From Rosenbergiella epipactidis (GTDB taxonomy: Bacteria > Pseudomonadota > Gammaproteobacteria > Enterobacterales > Enterobacteriaceae): a stretch of 64,000 nt of DNA. Below, one piece after another: positions 1-9,551 of the stretch. The stretch's first letter is position 1. Each line of letters begins with the position of its first letter. The DNA is taken from the NCBI RefSeq assembly GCF_018494055.1, contig NZ_JABBFQ010000001.1, positions 186,001 to 250,000 of the forward strand, in the 5' to 3' direction. The translations under genes were made by a program, and so were the position numbers. The notes below the pieces were generated by a model. That model was not told the origin of the DNA, searched no databases, and was given only the letters and a program-made list of their open reading frames with translations.

Positions 1-67
1 GGCCGATAGCCAGAATGGGAAGCGCCAAACTAAATTCCGTATGACGTGTTTTTTCGTTACCAGGCAT
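1..67 (-). CDS. chaA: Na+(K+)/H+ antiporter ChaA, N-terminal fragment cut by window edge
   Basis: Only the first 22 codons lie in the window; the gene runs off the left edge. The start ATG is at 65-67 on the minus strand, preceded by an AAGGAG ribosome site. The peptide reads MPGNEKTRHTEF and then enters a hydrophobic stretch, which resembles the start of E. coli ChaA (KTRH, an acidic residue, S-L, then the first membrane helix). ChaA is an inner-membrane calcium/sodium/potassium-proton antiporter. Divergent placement next to chaC supports the call, because E. coli has chaA divergent from chaBC. No chaB is seen between them. The fragment is short, so the identification rests mainly on context. 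Confidence 0.7.
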   Translation of the reverse strand, partial: MPGNEKTRHTEFSLALPILAIG

Positions 68-494
68 CCAATCTCCTTGTGCTATGCGTAGCGAGGGGGG
101 ACTCGCCAGTAGAGTATTCCTAAAGGGGGAATAATAACTATAGCAAATATTTGGACGAGTTCACTTTGTTTTACTTTGCTTTACTTTGTTCGAATTGGCT
201 AAAAAAGCTAATGATGGATTTTAACACATTGAATAAAATGGTTATTAATAAAATTACCATGAAGTTATCATAAGTATTTGTCATTAATTATATGTCCATA
301 ACTACTATTTATAACGGTTTCGATCGATACCTTTGGTTTACCGTGCGGAATAGTTGCTTTGTAAGTAAAGTGTTAGTGAACTGCTGTCGTTAATAAGAAG
401 AAATAATTTTAGCGTACTTTCTCAGCCTGCAGTCTTCACACTGATTACGGACTTTGTCATGATGGGAAAGTGTCCACCACAGAGGGGCGTAGTT
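68..494. other. Divergent chaA/chaC intergenic region with three 10-bp repeats
   Basis: This AT-rich gap carries the promoters of chaA (leftward) and chaC (rightward). No gene is visible in it, and there is no chaB, which sits between these genes in E. coli. The one notable structure is three consecutive 10-bp units at 161-190, each containing ACTTTG with T-rich flanks, spaced one helical turn apart. Their role is unknown. Confidence 0.5.
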
Positions 495-1175
495 GTGCTA
501 ACCCGAGAGTTTTTGAAAAGTGCTGACTGCCAATCGTCGTTTGGCCCAATCGAGGAAAGCTTGCTGCTTTCTACTGAACAACGCACCGCATCATTACACC
601 AATTTTTACTTAACAAACCAAGCAAAGGGCCACTTTGGGTATTTGGTTACGGTTCCTTGATGTGGAATCCGCTCCTCGATCATGATCGGGTGGAGACCGC
701 ACATCTTGGAGGATGGTCGAGGGAATTTTGTTTAAGTTTAATCGCGGGGCGGGGCACCGCTGAGGCGCCCGGGCGGATGTTAGCGTTAGTGAAAGGGGGC
801 AGCACCACCGGTCTCGCATTTAAACTCTGTTGTGAGAGTTGGGAATCTGAGTTGGCGTTATTATGGAAAAGGGAGATGTTGACCGGTTGTTATCGACCTC
901 TCTGGCAACCTCTCACTCTTGAGAGTGGCGAAATTATTGAAGCCTTAGTATTTGTTGCCAATCCTCAACATTGTCAGTTCAAAATTGAGGAAAGTATGGC
1001 GTTCAAAGCAAGAACCATTGCAAGTGCCCAAGGCCCTTTAGGTAAAAACCTGACTTATTTACAAGAGATGGTCGCCACTTTTCAGCGTTACGGTATCCAA
1101 GAACCCACACTGACCGCCTTAACAGAATACGCAGTCCAATTATCGATGGAATTGAGCGCTACAACTTCGGAATGA
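495..1175 (+). CDS. chaC: Glutathione-specific gamma-glutamylcyclotransferase ChaC
   Basis: ChaC degrades glutathione to 5-oxoproline and Cys-Gly in the cytosol. The protein contains the family's nucleotide-like loop FGYGSLMWNP near the N-terminus, then AGRGTAEAPGRMLAL and LLWKREMLTGCY, all matching E. coli ChaC (231 aa). I place the start at the GTG at 495 (VLTREFL, aligned with MITRDFL of E. coli), which has an AGAGGGG ribosome site about 8 nt upstream. An in-frame ATG at 459 would add 12 residues but lacks a ribosome site. The gene is followed by ychO, as in the E. coli cha-ych region. It is intact and the identification is firm; only the start is uncertain. Confidence 0.93.
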   Translation: MLTREFLKSADCQSSFGPIEESLLLSTEQRTASLHQFLLNKPSKGPLWVFGYGSLMWNPLLDHDRVETAHLGGWSREFCLSLIAGRGTAEAPGRMLALVKGGSTTGLAFKLCCESWESELALLWKREMLTGCYRPLWQPLTLESGEIIEALVFVANPQHCQFKIEESMAFKARTIASAQGPLGKNLTYLQEMVATFQRYGIQEPTLTALTEYAVQLSMELSATTSE

Positions 1176-1255
1176 GATGCTATTGTGATCTAGCTCTCGG
1201 CTTATATACTTATCGGACCTATCTCTCAGCATGATCAAAAGAGGAGTTGTTCCTA

Positions 1256-2674
1256 TTGTTAACCATTAAGCGTGACCCAGCATCCTTAACCAAGATATTA
1301 ATGGTGCTTTCTCCATTGCTGGTGTTAAGTCGTGCCCAAGGTAGTATGCTTCACCCGTCGACGCCCAGTGCTACGATGGAAAGCGCTTCCTACACCGCAG
1401 CGCTACCTGATTTAGGTTCATCTCAATCTTCGACCTCTCAGGTCGACCCGCGGCTTACCGATATCGCAACCAGTTTGGGGAAGTCCCTACAAAATTCAGA
1501 CGATGATACCAGTGCCGAGCGTAGTGCAAGAGAGTGGGCGTTTAATCATGTCAGAGACAAACTGACGGAAAAGGTCGACAGCACCGGCGAACATATACTT
1601 TCTCCCTTGGGTCAAGCGAATCTCAGCCTTAACGTCGATATGGAAGGCAAATTTACCGGATCGACCGGATCGCTGTTAACTCCCCTCAATGATAACGGCC
1701 AACGTCTAACGTTCAGTCAACTCTCTGTTAACCAGAGCACCCTAGGGACAGTAGGCAGTGCAGGGCTAGGACAACGCTTCTCCAATAATCAGTGGCTCTT
1801 CGGTTATAACGCCTTCTTGGACCAACTCTTTACCAACAATCAGCAACGCGGTTCAATTGGTACAGAACTATGGAGCCATTACCTGCGTTTTTCCGCAAAT
1901 TACTATACGCCATTATCGGGGTGGAAAAATACTTCCGCGACCCAGTCTCAACGGATGGCCCGTGGCTATGATATTACTAGCCAAGGTTACTTACCTTTCT
2001 ATCAACAACTGGGGGTAACCGTTTCGTGGCAACAATATCTTGGCGAAGGCATCGATATCTTCAATGATGGTAATTACTATAATAATCCGCGCAGCATGTC
2101 TGTCGGGTTGACCTATACCCCAATCCCCTTAGTCACGGTATCTGCCTCGCACAAAGAAGGCTCAGGGGGGACGAGCCAGGATGTCTTTGGCCTCAATGTA
2201 AACTATCACTTTGGCCAATCCCTCTCGCAACAGCTGTCGCCTTATGCCGTGGCCGATGCGCGATCGCTATTTGGCAGTCGGTATGACGTTGTCACGCGAA
2301 ATAATCTGCCTGTCATGAGCTACCGTAAACGCCAAGCTTTCTCAGTTTATTTGGCAACCCCGCCTTGGCAACTTAATGCCGGGGATTCGATCACATTAGT
2401 GGTTCAGGCTACGCCGAATAAATCGATTAAAAACGTTGAATGGCAAGGCGATACCCGACAACTCAGTCTAACGCCACCGGTTAATGCTCAGCAATTAACG
2501 GGGTGGACAATCATCCTGCCTGCTTGGAACGACGCACCCGGTGCAAAGAATGAATATCACCTTGCGGTGACGGTAGATAATGGCAAAACACGAGCAACCT
2601 CAAATACGATTACGTTGAAATCAGAGCCACCGGCGCAGCAGCCTGATTATTTCAATCAAGGTGATGCAGGATAA
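1256..2674 (+). CDS. ychO: YchO-like inverse autotransporter (invasin/intimin beta-domain protein)
   Basis: This is an outer-membrane protein of the intimin/invasin family. After a hydrophobic signal region there is a periplasmic linker, then the 12-strand intimin-type barrel (roughly residues 110-340, with blocks such as GYNAFLDQLF, RMARGYDIT and YNNPRSMSVGLTYTP). One short Ig-like domain follows, starting near NAGDSITLVVQ. Blocks LATPPWQL and RNNLPVMSYR match E. coli YchO, which lies in the same cha-ych neighbourhood. Only one extracellular domain is present, so it is more like a short barrel protein than a long adhesin. The start is probably the TTG at 1256, 9 nt after GAGGAG; a TTG at 1247 abuts that site and is less likely. 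Confidence 0.85.
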   Translation: MLTIKRDPASLTKILMVLSPLLVLSRAQGSMLHPSTPSATMESASYTAALPDLGSSQSSTSQVDPRLTDIATSLGKSLQNSDDDTSAERSAREWAFNHVRDKLTEKVDSTGEHILSPLGQANLSLNVDMEGKFTGSTGSLLTPLNDNGQRLTFSQLSVNQSTLGTVGSAGLGQRFSNNQWLFGYNAFLDQLFTNNQQRGSIGTELWSHYLRFSANYYTPLSGWKNTSATQSQRMARGYDITSQGYLPFYQQLGVTVSWQQYLGEGIDIFNDGNYYNNPRSMSVGLTYTPIPLVTVSASHKEGSGGTSQDVFGLNVNYHFGQSLSQQLSPYAVADARSLFGSRYDVVTRNNLPVMSYRKRQAFSVYLATPPWQLNAGDSITLVVQATPNKSIKNVEWQGDTRQLSLTPPVNAQQLTGWTIILPAWNDAPGAKNEYHLAVTVDNGKTRATSNTITLKSEPPAQQPDYFNQGDAG

Positions 2675-2862
2675 TCGCAGCAGTTAACGCATTCTTAACA
2701 GAGTAATGTGCTGGACTTTGCAATGATTGCAATATAGACGAATATTAGGGGTGAACGTTTGCAGGTTTTTACTGAACTGCGCGTTGCTTGACAATGGATC
2801 TCTTATTATGACTTCCGTGTTCACGACATTCTCGTGGTTGTAGATAAGTTAAGGAAACTAAG

Positions 2863-3342
2863 ATGCGTAAAGTAACATCATTATTATTAGTTAGTTCTTT
2901 ATTGATGGGTTCAGCATCAATGGTCTATGCAGAGACAGCACCATTAAGCGCAACCCCAACTGAACATCCCCATATGAAAAAGCGCCCACATGGCGCACCT
3001 GAAATGATGCTGATGAAAGGGATTGTATTAACCGACGCTCAAAAGCAACAGATCCACGGCATTCTTGACCAAGGGCGTAAGAATATGACGCCTCCTTCAA
3101 AAGCAGACCGTCAGGCGGCGTTTGATCTGATCACCGCAGAAAAATTTGATGCATCGAAAGCACAAAGCTTGGTAGATAGCCATGCTGCTCAAGACAAACA
3201 ACGTATGCTAAATCGCTTAGAAACGGACAATAAAATCTATAACTTATTGACCGCTGACCAAAAGAAACAGTACCAAGCGAACTATGAAAAGATGAAGAAT
3301 TTTAAACATCCGGCGCCTAATGCGGCCCCACAACAAAACTAA
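2863..3342 (+). CDS. spy: Periplasmic chaperone Spy
   Basis: Spy is an ATP-independent periplasmic chaperone that cradles unfolded proteins and is induced by envelope stress. The 159-aa product is the usual length. It has a signal peptide ending at Ala23 (VYA before ETAP) and the two LTxxQ motifs that define the family: LTDAQ near residue 55 and LTADQ near residue 125. The mature protein is helical and basic. An AAGGAAAC ribosome site precedes the ATG. The gene ends before a strong terminator shared with convergent nadE. E. coli spy is driven by CpxR and BaeR; I could not find a convincing copy of either box upstream. Confidence 0.92.
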   Translation: MRKVTSLLLVSSLLMGSASMVYAETAPLSATPTEHPHMKKRPHGAPEMMLMKGIVLTDAQKQQIHGILDQGRKNMTPPSKADRQAAFDLITAEKFDASKAQSLVDSHAAQDKQRMLNRLETDNKIYNLLTADQKKQYQANYEKMKNFKHPAPNAAPQQN

Positions 3343-3350
3343 ATCATTGA

Positions 3351-3378
3351 CTGCGGAGGTTGCCTCCGCAGTTTTTTT
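3351..3378. terminator. Bidirectional terminator between spy and nadE
   Basis: A 9-bp GC-rich stem (CTGCGGAGG paired with CCTCCGCAG, loop TTG) is followed by eight T residues on the plus strand. It closes the spy transcript and sits exactly at the 3' end of convergent nadE. Confidence 0.9.
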
Positions 3379-4205
3379 TATTTCTGCCAAAAATCGTCGA
3401 AAACAGTAATAGGCGTCCGGCGTTTATGTTCAGTTTTCGTATACCAGTTTTCAATAATCGCTGCACGTTCTGCGGCAATCGTCTCTCCCTCCAAGTAAGC
3501 ATCGATATCGGCGTAGGTTACCCCTAATGCAACTTCATCTTTAAGACCGGGACGATCATCTTCAAGATCGGCAGTTGGATGTTTTAAATAGAGATGTTCA
3601 GGGCAGCCGAGATATTTAAGACATTGCTTACCTTGTCGTTTGTTAAGTCGGAACAACGGGTTGATATCAGTCCCACCATCACCGTATTTGGTAAAAAACC
3701 CCGTTACCGCTTCGGCAGCATGATCGGTACCGACGACGACACCTTGAGTCATTCCAGCGATGCTGTACTGCGTCTTCATCCGCTCACGGGCCTTTTCATT
3801 ACCGCGAACAAAATCTGAAACCGTTATTCCTGCGTCCTTTAACGCACGTTCACTGGCGAGCACCGACTCTTTAATATTCACCACCAGAGTCCTATCCGGT
3901 TGGATGAAGGCTAAGGCATCTTGGCAATCCTGTTCGTCGGCTTGAGTGCCGTAGGGTAGACGGACGGCAATAAACTGGTAGCTTGGATCGTTGAGTTCAT
4001 CGCGCAGTTCGGTGATGGCTACTTGGCACAACTTTCCAGCCAGTGTTGAGTCTTGTCCTCCGCTGATCCCGAGCACCAGAGAACGTAAGCCAGTGTAATG
4101 GGTGAGATATTTTTTTAAAAAATCGACACTCCGTCTCACTTCTTCTTCAGGGTTAATGGTGGGTTTGACGCCTAAGGCTTGAATGATTTCTTGCTGTAGA
4201 GACAT
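3378..4205 (-). CDS. nadE: NH3-dependent NAD+ synthetase NadE
   Basis: NadE makes NAD from deamido-NAD, ATP and ammonia in the cytosol. The P-loop of the ATP-pyrophosphatase fold is seen as [14 protein letters not shown]. Other conserved blocks include [54 protein letters not shown] in sections, and the C-terminal [17 protein letters not shown]. The length of 275 aa equals that of the E. coli enzyme when the start is placed at 4205 (MSLQQEII), which has an AGAGG ribosome site; a longer in-frame extension to 4262 has no homology. It is monocistronic with a terminator directly after the stop. Confidence 0.96.
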   Translation of the reverse strand: MSLQQEIIQALGVKPTINPEEEVRRSVDFLKKYLTHYTGLRSLVLGISGGQDSTLAGKLCQVAITELRDELNDPSYQFIAVRLPYGTQADEQDCQDALAFIQPDRTLVVNIKESVLASERALKDAGITVSDFVRGNEKARERMKTQYSIAGMTQGVVVGTDHAAEAVTGFFTKYGDGGTDINPLFRLNKRQGKQCLKYLGCPEHLYLKHPTADLEDDRPGLKDEVALGVTYADIDAYLEGETIAAERAAIIENWYTKTEHKRRTPITVFDDFWQK

Positions 4206-4283
4206 GGCAAAACCTCTGATAAACGGGTTAAGCGTTATCATAACGCTAAAATGCCCCCTCATATAAAGAGGGGGAGTGAGAAA

Positions 4284-5486
4284 TTAATGTCCTTTTTGCA
4301 GGGTTTCTGGTTTTTTTGCTACAAAGATAAACATGATGATTGCCATCATAAAGCAGCCAAAAATCGTTGCTCCCATCGCCAATGCGGAAGAACCACCGAT
4401 ACCCGTTATCGGAATTGCGATAGAGCCTAATGTAAACATCGTGACACCGATGACGGCGGAAGCACTGCCTGCCCGGTGACCCTGACTCTGCATCGCAAGG
4501 GAGGATGCCGTGGTAGAGATTATTGCGTTACTGGCGATACTGAAGAACAGTGCTACCAAGAAGACGGGTAAACTCGCGTGTAAAAGACCACTGATGACTA
4601 AGCAGCTTGAGGCGATGAAGGCGATTATCAACCCGCAGCGTAAAATTGTATATTCGCCAAACTTAGGGCATAGACGAGAACTAATTTGCGAGGCGAGGAT
4701 CAAACCGAAGCCATTTAACGCAAAACACAAACTGAAGTTTTGAGGCGATAAACCGTAGGTTTCTTGTAACACGAAAGGGGATGCTCCGATATAGGCAAAC
4801 ATACCTGACATCATAAAACCTTGAGTGAGACAAAATCCCATAAACGGTCGATGGCGGATAACATCGATTAATAATTTCCACGCACTGAATAACGAGCCTT
4901 GGCTACGCTTCTCAACCACTAAACTCTCTTCGATTCTGGTTTTCGCCAAGAAAAGCAGCACAACAGTCATGCCCGCTAAGACCACAAAAATCCCACGCCA
5001 ACTCATATAGCTGGTCAGGAACCCACCGATGATTGGCGCTAAAATAGGGGCTAGTCCATTGACTAAAAGTAACATAGCAAAAAATCGTGTTAATTCATGG
5101 CCGCTAAATCTATCGCGAGCCACTGCACGGGATAGCACAGCGCCGCCTGCGCCACCTAACCCTTGGAAAAACCGTGCGGTTAAGAGCTGTGGTAGGGTTT
5201 GTGCAAAAGAACAGGCAATCGAGGCCAGAAGTAGAATACAGAGCGAAATCAATAAGGGTCTAATACGCCCATATTTATCACTCAAGGGGCCAAACAGTAA
5301 TTGACCGAACCCTAAGCCGAGGAGTCCTGCAGTAAGACTAAGTTGTGCGCTCGCAGTGGGGACGGCTAAATCGGTGGCCAGCTGGGGGAGTGCAGGTAAA
5401 TAGAGGTCAATACAGAGCGGTCCTAGACCGGCCATTAGCCCGAGTGGAATGGCTAGTGCCATACGTGGTGTGTGAGTCGTAGACAT
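4284..5486 (-). CDS. Bcr/CflA-family multidrug efflux MFS transporter
   Basis: This is a 400-aa inner-membrane protein with about 12 hydrophobic segments. The family's signature motifs are visible: CIDLYLPALPQ in helix 1, the motif-A loop GPLSDKYGRIRPLL between helices 2 and 3, and QGLGGAGGAVLSRAVARD in helix 4. These place it in the drug:H+ antiporter DHA1 Bcr/CflA group, which exports compounds such as bicyclomycin or chloramphenicol. The exact substrate cannot be told from sequence. It lies between nadE and osmE, where E. coli has no such gene, so it is an insertion relative to that order. A second family member, punC, is present near 56 kb. Confidence 0.85.
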   Translation of the reverse strand: MSTTHTPRMALAIPLGLMAGLGPLCIDLYLPALPQLATDLAVPTASAQLSLTAGLLGLGFGQLLFGPLSDKYGRIRPLLISLCILLLASIACSFAQTLPQLLTARFFQGLGGAGGAVLSRAVARDRFSGHELTRFFAMLLLVNGLAPILAPIIGGFLTSYMSWRGIFVVLAGMTVVLLFLAKTRIEESLVVEKRSQGSLFSAWKLLIDVIRHRPFMGFCLTQGFMMSGMFAYIGASPFVLQETYGLSPQNFSLCFALNGFGLILASQISSRLCPKFGEYTILRCGLIIAFIASSCLVISGLLHASLPVFLVALFFSIASNAIISTTASSLAMQSQGHRAGSASAVIGVTMFTLGSIAIPITGIGGSSALAMGATIFGCFMMAIIMFIFVAKKPETLQKGH

Positions 5487-5673
5487 GGATCCTCAATCAT
5501 ATGATTCGGTGACAAAGCGGTAATGCGACGTGATAGTGGCCAAGGATAGCCATTTACCCTGTAAAGATCTATGTTAACTATTTGTTTTGCAGGAAATCTA
5601 TGTCTACACTTAAAAATGTTTATATTATTACCAATAAATCTAACTCAATGATTGAATCTTGCAGAGGGACTTT

Positions 5674-6015
5674 ATGAAAAAATTAACGGGTATTATGGTT
5701 GGCGGTTTAGCGTTAGCGGTATTGAGTGGGTGTACCACTTATCGTCAAGCGGAAAGCTACGTTACGCAACCCGTAGTGAAGAATGTTAAGAAGGGTATGA
5801 GCCGTCAGCAGGTACACCAAATTGCGGGTACACCTTCGACTGATATCACCATGGTCCATGCGCGTGGCACTTGTGAAACTTATATCATTGGTAAAGGCAC
5901 GGATAATAAGCCGGTCACCTATTTCGTTAGTTACAACGGTAGCGACCGTGTAATGAACTATGGCTTCCAAAGCTGTCAAGAATACGACACTGACCCACAA
6001 GTGGCTCAGAAATAA
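5674..6015 (+). CDS. osmE: Osmotically inducible lipoprotein OsmE
   Basis: OsmE is a small SmpA/OmlA-fold (BamE-like) envelope lipoprotein. The start ATG at 5674 follows a GAGGG ribosome site and gives a lipoprotein signal with the lipobox LSGC (lipidated Cys20). The body contains VKNVKKGMSRQQV, ARGTCETYI and the tail CQEYDTDPQ, all as in E. coli OsmE. A TTG at 5659 would add five residues but places the ribosome site inside the coding region. The gene ends before a strong terminator shared with tcyP. Confidence 0.93.
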   Translation: MKKLTGIMVGGLALAVLSGCTTYRQAESYVTQPVVKNVKKGMSRQQVHQIAGTPSTDITMVHARGTCETYIIGKGTDNKPVTYFVSYNGSDRVMNYGFQSCQEYDTDPQVAQK

Positions 6016-6020
6016 GTATA

Positions 6021-6050
6021 AAAAAAGGGCCAATATCTGGCCCTTTTTTT
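6021..6050. terminator. Bidirectional terminator between osmE and tcyP
   Basis: An inverted repeat (AAAGGGCCA / TGGCCCTTT, five-base loop) is flanked by A and T runs on both sides, so it can work for osmE and for convergent tcyP. Confidence 0.9.
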
Positions 6051-6051
6051 A

Positions 6052-7443
6052 TTACTGAATCGAGGTTTCCTCGTGATGATCCCTCTCCATAACTGATTGG
6101 TCTGTCTGCTTCAGCCAGCGGCTCGTTAGCGTTCCAGCGGTCATTGAACCGTTAACGTTTAATGCGGTTCTTCCCATATCGATCAGTGGCTCAATCGAGA
6201 TTAGTAAAGCCACTAGCGTGACCGGTAAGCCCAAGGTCGGTAATACGATCAGTGCCGCAAAGGTTGCTCCGCCACCCACTCCCGCAACACCCACTGAGCT
6301 TAGAGTGACTAAGCCGACTAAGGTTGCAATCCACATAGGTTCAAAGGGGTTGATCCCCATAGTGGGAGCAATCATCACGGCTAACATGGCAGGGTATAAG
6401 CCCGCACAACCGTTTTGCCCAATCGTTGCCCCAAATGAAGCAGAGAAGCTGGCAATAGACTCTGGCGTACCAAGACGCTTCTGTTGAGCTTCGATACTGA
6501 GTGGGATCGATGCAGCACTTGAACGACTGGTGAAAGCAAAGCTAATCACTGGCCAGACTTTACGGAAATAACGTAGCGGATTGATCCCATTAATCGCCAG
6601 TAGTAAGGCATGTACCGCAAACATAATTAACAGGCCTAAGTAGGAGGCGATGACAAAGGTGCCTAATTTAACGATATCGTGATAGTTAGAGGTCGCGACG
6701 ACTTTAGTCATTAACGCCATCACGCCATAAGGGGTGAGGCGCATAATCAGACGAACTAATTTCATCACCCAGGCTTGTAAAATATCGATAGCCGCGATGA
6801 CTCGTTGACCTTTCTCTGGACTCTCTTTCACCAGTTGAATGGCCGCCGCGCCTAAGAATACCGCAAAAATAACCACGCTAATGATGGATGTCGGGCTTGC
6901 ACCCGTTAGATCAGCAAACGGATTTTTTGGCACAAAAGAGAGAATTAATTGCGGCACAGTTAAGTCTGCTACTTGCCCAACATAGTGGCTTTGAATCGCA
7001 TTTAGCCGCGCCGTTTCTTTTACTCCTTGAACCAGGCCTTCAGCATTAAGTTTAAATAAGCCGGTGACAAAGACGGCAACTAAAGCAGCAATGGCGGTGG
7101 TGAACAGCAGTACGGCAATGGTGAGGAAGCTAATTTTCCCGAGCGAACTGGCATTATGTAATCGAGCTACCGCACTGAGGATGGAAGCAAAGACCAGTGG
7201 CATCACAACCATTTGCAGCAGTTGCACATAGCCATTGCCGACAATATTGAACCAACTAATAGAGGTGGTTAATACGGAGCTCTCTACACCATATACTGCT
7301 TGTAAGCCAATCCCAAACAGTACACCAATGATTAGACCACTGAATACTCGCTTAGATAAGCTCCATTTATCATTACCAATCGCTGATAAAATCCATAATA
7401 GTACAACGAAAATCCCAATATTAATCACTAATGACCAATCCAT
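6052..7443 (-). CDS. tcyP: L-cystine/proton-cation symporter TcyP (YdjN)
   Basis: A 463-aa dicarboxylate/amino-acid:cation symporter family (DAACS) membrane protein, equal in length to E. coli TcyP when begun at the ATG at 7443 (MDWSLVIN). Hydrophobic helices fill most of the sequence. The signature re-entrant loop region [16 protein letters not shown] and the later [16 protein letters not shown] and [15 protein letters not shown] stretches match the family. It takes up cystine and probably diaminopimelate. An upstream in-frame extension to 7497 is not conserved. It shares a terminator with osmE and reads as a single-gene unit. Confidence 0.92.
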   Translation of the reverse strand: MDWSLVINIGIFVVLLWILSAIGNDKWSLSKRVFSGLIIGVLFGIGLQAVYGVESSVLTTSISWFNIVGNGYVQLLQMVVMPLVFASILSAVARLHNASSLGKISFLTIAVLLFTTAIAALVAVFVTGLFKLNAEGLVQGVKETARLNAIQSHYVGQVADLTVPQLILSFVPKNPFADLTGASPTSIISVVIFAVFLGAAAIQLVKESPEKGQRVIAAIDILQAWVMKLVRLIMRLTPYGVMALMTKVVATSNYHDIVKLGTFVIASYLGLLIMFAVHALLLAINGINPLRYFRKVWPVISFAFTSRSSAASIPLSIEAQQKRLGTPESIASFSASFGATIGQNGCAGLYPAMLAVMIAPTMGINPFEPMWIATLVGLVTLSSVGVAGVGGGATFAALIVLPTLGLPVTLVALLISIEPLIDMGRTALNVNGSMTAGTLTSRWLKQTDQSVMERDHHEETSIQ

Positions 7444-7561
7444 GAATACCTCAATATAGCGTGCCCGATTCGACGGTATAACGTGAAAAAGGGCCAAACT
7501 TTACCATGTTGAGTCCTTGATATGCTTATAACTAACAGATCTATTTTATAACTTTTTTTCG

Positions 7562-8146
7562 CTAGTGGGTTAAGCGTAGGAGTAGCGGAGACCATTGCTG
7601 CCAAGTTTGGTTCATTTGCTGTGATCCAACGGTAATCCATTGCTTAGTGAGACTCTCCGGAGTCAATACCGTAAAGGTTAATAAGGCTATACAGAAATAG
7701 CGCTCCGGTTGGGGATGCTTAGACGAAGGGAGAATGGGTAACCTAAAACGCCAGCGGCAAGGCCAGAGGAGTGGGACACCGGCTGGTGTCAGCATATCGG
7801 CCAGAATATGACTTAAATAGCCTAATACCATGCCCTGAATCACATCATTAGGGATAAACAAATTGGCAGGGAGTTTATTCATCAGGAGAAATATGCCGAT
7901 AAGCACAGCAATCAAACTATGGGTAAACCCTCGATGACCAAAAATACGTGAGATCGGTAATGATATCCAGCGCAGACGCTGGCCTAATAATGACTTAGGG
8001 TGGTCAATATCAGGAAGCAGGCTGGTGAGTAAACACGCCGGAATAAGGTGCCACCAATCGGCAGTACTGATAATTGGGGTTAAATCATAGCGTTTGGCGG
8101 CGACGGCGGTCGCCAGCGCAAACAGTAAATGGCCTTCGGCGGTCAT
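7562..8146 (-). CDS. ydjM: Inner-membrane DUF457 protein YdjM, SOS-regulated
   Basis: YdjM belongs to the membrane-bound metal-dependent hydrolase family (DUF457). The metal-binding His/Asp motifs are present in order: MTAEGHLLF at the start, LPDIDHPKS, FGHRGFTHS, and GYLSHILADMLTPAG, with several membrane helices. The physiological substrate is unknown. The start is set at the ATG at 8146 by alignment with E. coli YdjM; the GTG at 8158 would add four residues. Two LexA-type boxes lie 17-54 nt upstream, as for E. coli ydjM, so it should be induced by DNA damage. Its role in the SOS response is unknown. Confidence 0.92.
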   Translation of the reverse strand: MTAEGHLLFALATAVAAKRYDLTPIISTADWWHLIPACLLTSLLPDIDHPKSLLGQRLRWISLPISRIFGHRGFTHSLIAVLIGIFLLMNKLPANLFIPNDVIQGMVLGYLSHILADMLTPAGVPLLWPCRWRFRLPILPSSKHPQPERYFCIALLTFTVLTPESLTKQWITVGSQQMNQTWQQWSPLLLRLTH

Positions 8147-8162
8147 GAGTGGATACACTTAA

Positions 8163-8199
8163 AGCTGGAAATACATCCAGTATAGATAAGTATACAGTG
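8163..8199 (-). promoter_or_regulatory. Tandem LexA (SOS) boxes upstream of ydjM
   Basis: The proximal box at 8165-8180 reads CTG, ten bases, CAG (CTGGAAATACATCCAG) and is followed by TA. A second, degenerate box at 8180-8199 reads CACTGTATACTTATCTATAC on the minus strand. From memory the E. coli ydjM promoter also carries one good and one degenerate LexA box of this kind. The two boxes together should bind LexA cooperatively. Confidence 0.75.
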
Positions 8200-8235
8200 T
8201 TTGTGAATAGTGACGTTGTAACAAGAGTTATCGTT

Positions 8236-8907
8236 TTACTTTCCTTGCAACATTTCTAACGTTAGCGCATTCAGTGAGGGCAGCTGACGATCGGCTAAGG
8301 ACCATACCGGCCACTCTGCCTGTTCTAGGGCAGGTACCGTGAAGACTTTCATGCGGGCAGCTTTCGCGGCAACCATGCCATTGACAGAATCTTCAATTGC
8401 TAAGCAATGAAGAGGATCGACACCAAGAGCCTTTGCCGCGTTGAGATAGACTTGTGGATGCGGTTTACTATAAGGCAAGGCCTCAGCAGAAGAGAGGGTG
8501 ATAAAGTAGGGTGTTAATTCAAACAGACTGACGACCGTGGTGATCATCGAAATTGGTGAGGCCGACGCTAAGCCGATCTTAACACCAGATTGTTGGCATA
8601 ACTGTAATGCGTGTTTGACGCCCGGCAGCAGTGGTCGCTCTTCATTGATTTTATTAATCACGAAGTCAATAATTTGTTGAGTTATCAGGGCGGCACTGAC
8701 ACTTTTATTTCCGGCCACCTGTAGCCATAACTTCACCACTTGATCTATACGCAAGCCCGTCGTGTCAGGAAGTTGTTGTTGTATTGCTGGGTCGATGCCG
8801 TGCGCCGAAAAGACCGTTTGTTCAGCCGTTTTCCAATAAGGCTCTGAGTTAATTAAAATACCATCCATATCAAAAATGACGGCTTTTGTCGCATGTATAC
8901 CGGACAT
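8236..8907 (-). CDS. hxpB: HAD-family hexitol/sugar phosphatase HxpB (YniC)
   Basis: This 223-aa cytosolic haloacid-dehalogenase phosphatase has motif I FDMDGILINSEP (nucleophile and acid/base Asp), motif II SASPI, motif III KPHPQVY and motif IV IEDSVNGMVAAKAA. The E. coli orthologue YniC removes phosphate from 2-deoxyglucose-6-phosphate and hexitol phosphates, which is a detoxifying role. The gene lies between ydjM and divergent yniB, keeping the E. coli neighbourhood. It appears intact. The family is certain and the orthology is supported by context and size. Confidence 0.9.
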   Translation of the reverse strand: MSGIHATKAVIFDMDGILINSEPYWKTAEQTVFSAHGIDPAIQQQLPDTTGLRIDQVVKLWLQVAGNKSVSAALITQQIIDFVINKINEERPLLPGVKHALQLCQQSGVKIGLASASPISMITTVVSLFELTPYFITLSSAEALPYSKPHPQVYLNAAKALGVDPLHCLAIEDSVNGMVAAKAARMKVFTVPALEQAEWPVWSLADRQLPSLNALTLEMLQGK

Positions 8908-9017
8908 TGTCGCTCCAACTAATTGGTGAGTTATAAACGCTATTGTTCCAACTCCGATCGATTTGTCAAATAAGCTATGCTATTTATTAATGGATTAATC
9001 ACTGGATAGGCAAGACT

Positions 9018-9551
9018 ATGACCCTCGCACAAGCGCGTAATGGCGCAATCCTTAAGAAATGTATTGGATGGATTATCTTTATTATCGCTACGCTTTCTAC
9101 TGCAATTTCACTTCTTAATTATCTCAGTAGTCAACGGGAGAAACTGGCGAGTATTAGCGCAGTACTCTCCGACTTCACCCGTGTCATCGTCGATATGGTT
9201 AGATTTAATACGTCTTTCTTAAATCTATTTTGGCAGCATTCGCCAGTACCAGATTTTGGTCATAGCGCGAATTTACTGTTCTGGGTATTTTTTATATTGA
9301 TCTTTTTTGGTATGGCACTGAATGCCGCGGGCTCACGTCAATGGCGTCAATATCGCTATGTTACCGAGCAACTTGAAGACCATAAGGTGATCGAGAATGC
9401 AATGGGTGAACGGGAAAGAACGCCCATTGAGGCCCAACGTCTTCAGTTAACCAATCAAAGTCCGTTCCGACAATATTACTTGCTCTATCTATTACCTATC
9501 ATTGTCGTGGTAATAGGTTACATTCTGTTACATTGGTTATCGCTTATTTGA
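9018..9551 (+). CDS. yniB: YniB-family inner-membrane protein
   Basis: A 177-aa protein with a first hydrophobic helix at about residues 15-35, a second at about 85-105, and a C-terminal helix at about 152-175 (YYLLYLLPIIVVVIGYI). It matches the uncharacterised E. coli YniB family in length and position, divergent from yniC. The central cytosolic part is charged. No catalytic motif is visible and no function is known. Confidence 0.85.
   Translation: MTLAQARNGAILKKCIGWIIFIIATLSTAISLLNYLSSQREKLASISAVLSDFTRVIVDMVRFNTSFLNLFWQHSPVPDFGHSANLLFWVFFILIFFGMALNAAGSRQWRQYRYVTEQLEDHKVIENAMGERERTPIEAQRLQLTNQSPFRQYYLLYLLPIIVVVIGYILLHWLSLI

Noticed and set aside
2788..2815. TTGACA near 2788 as the spy promoter
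   Set aside because: No -10 hexamer at proper spacing.
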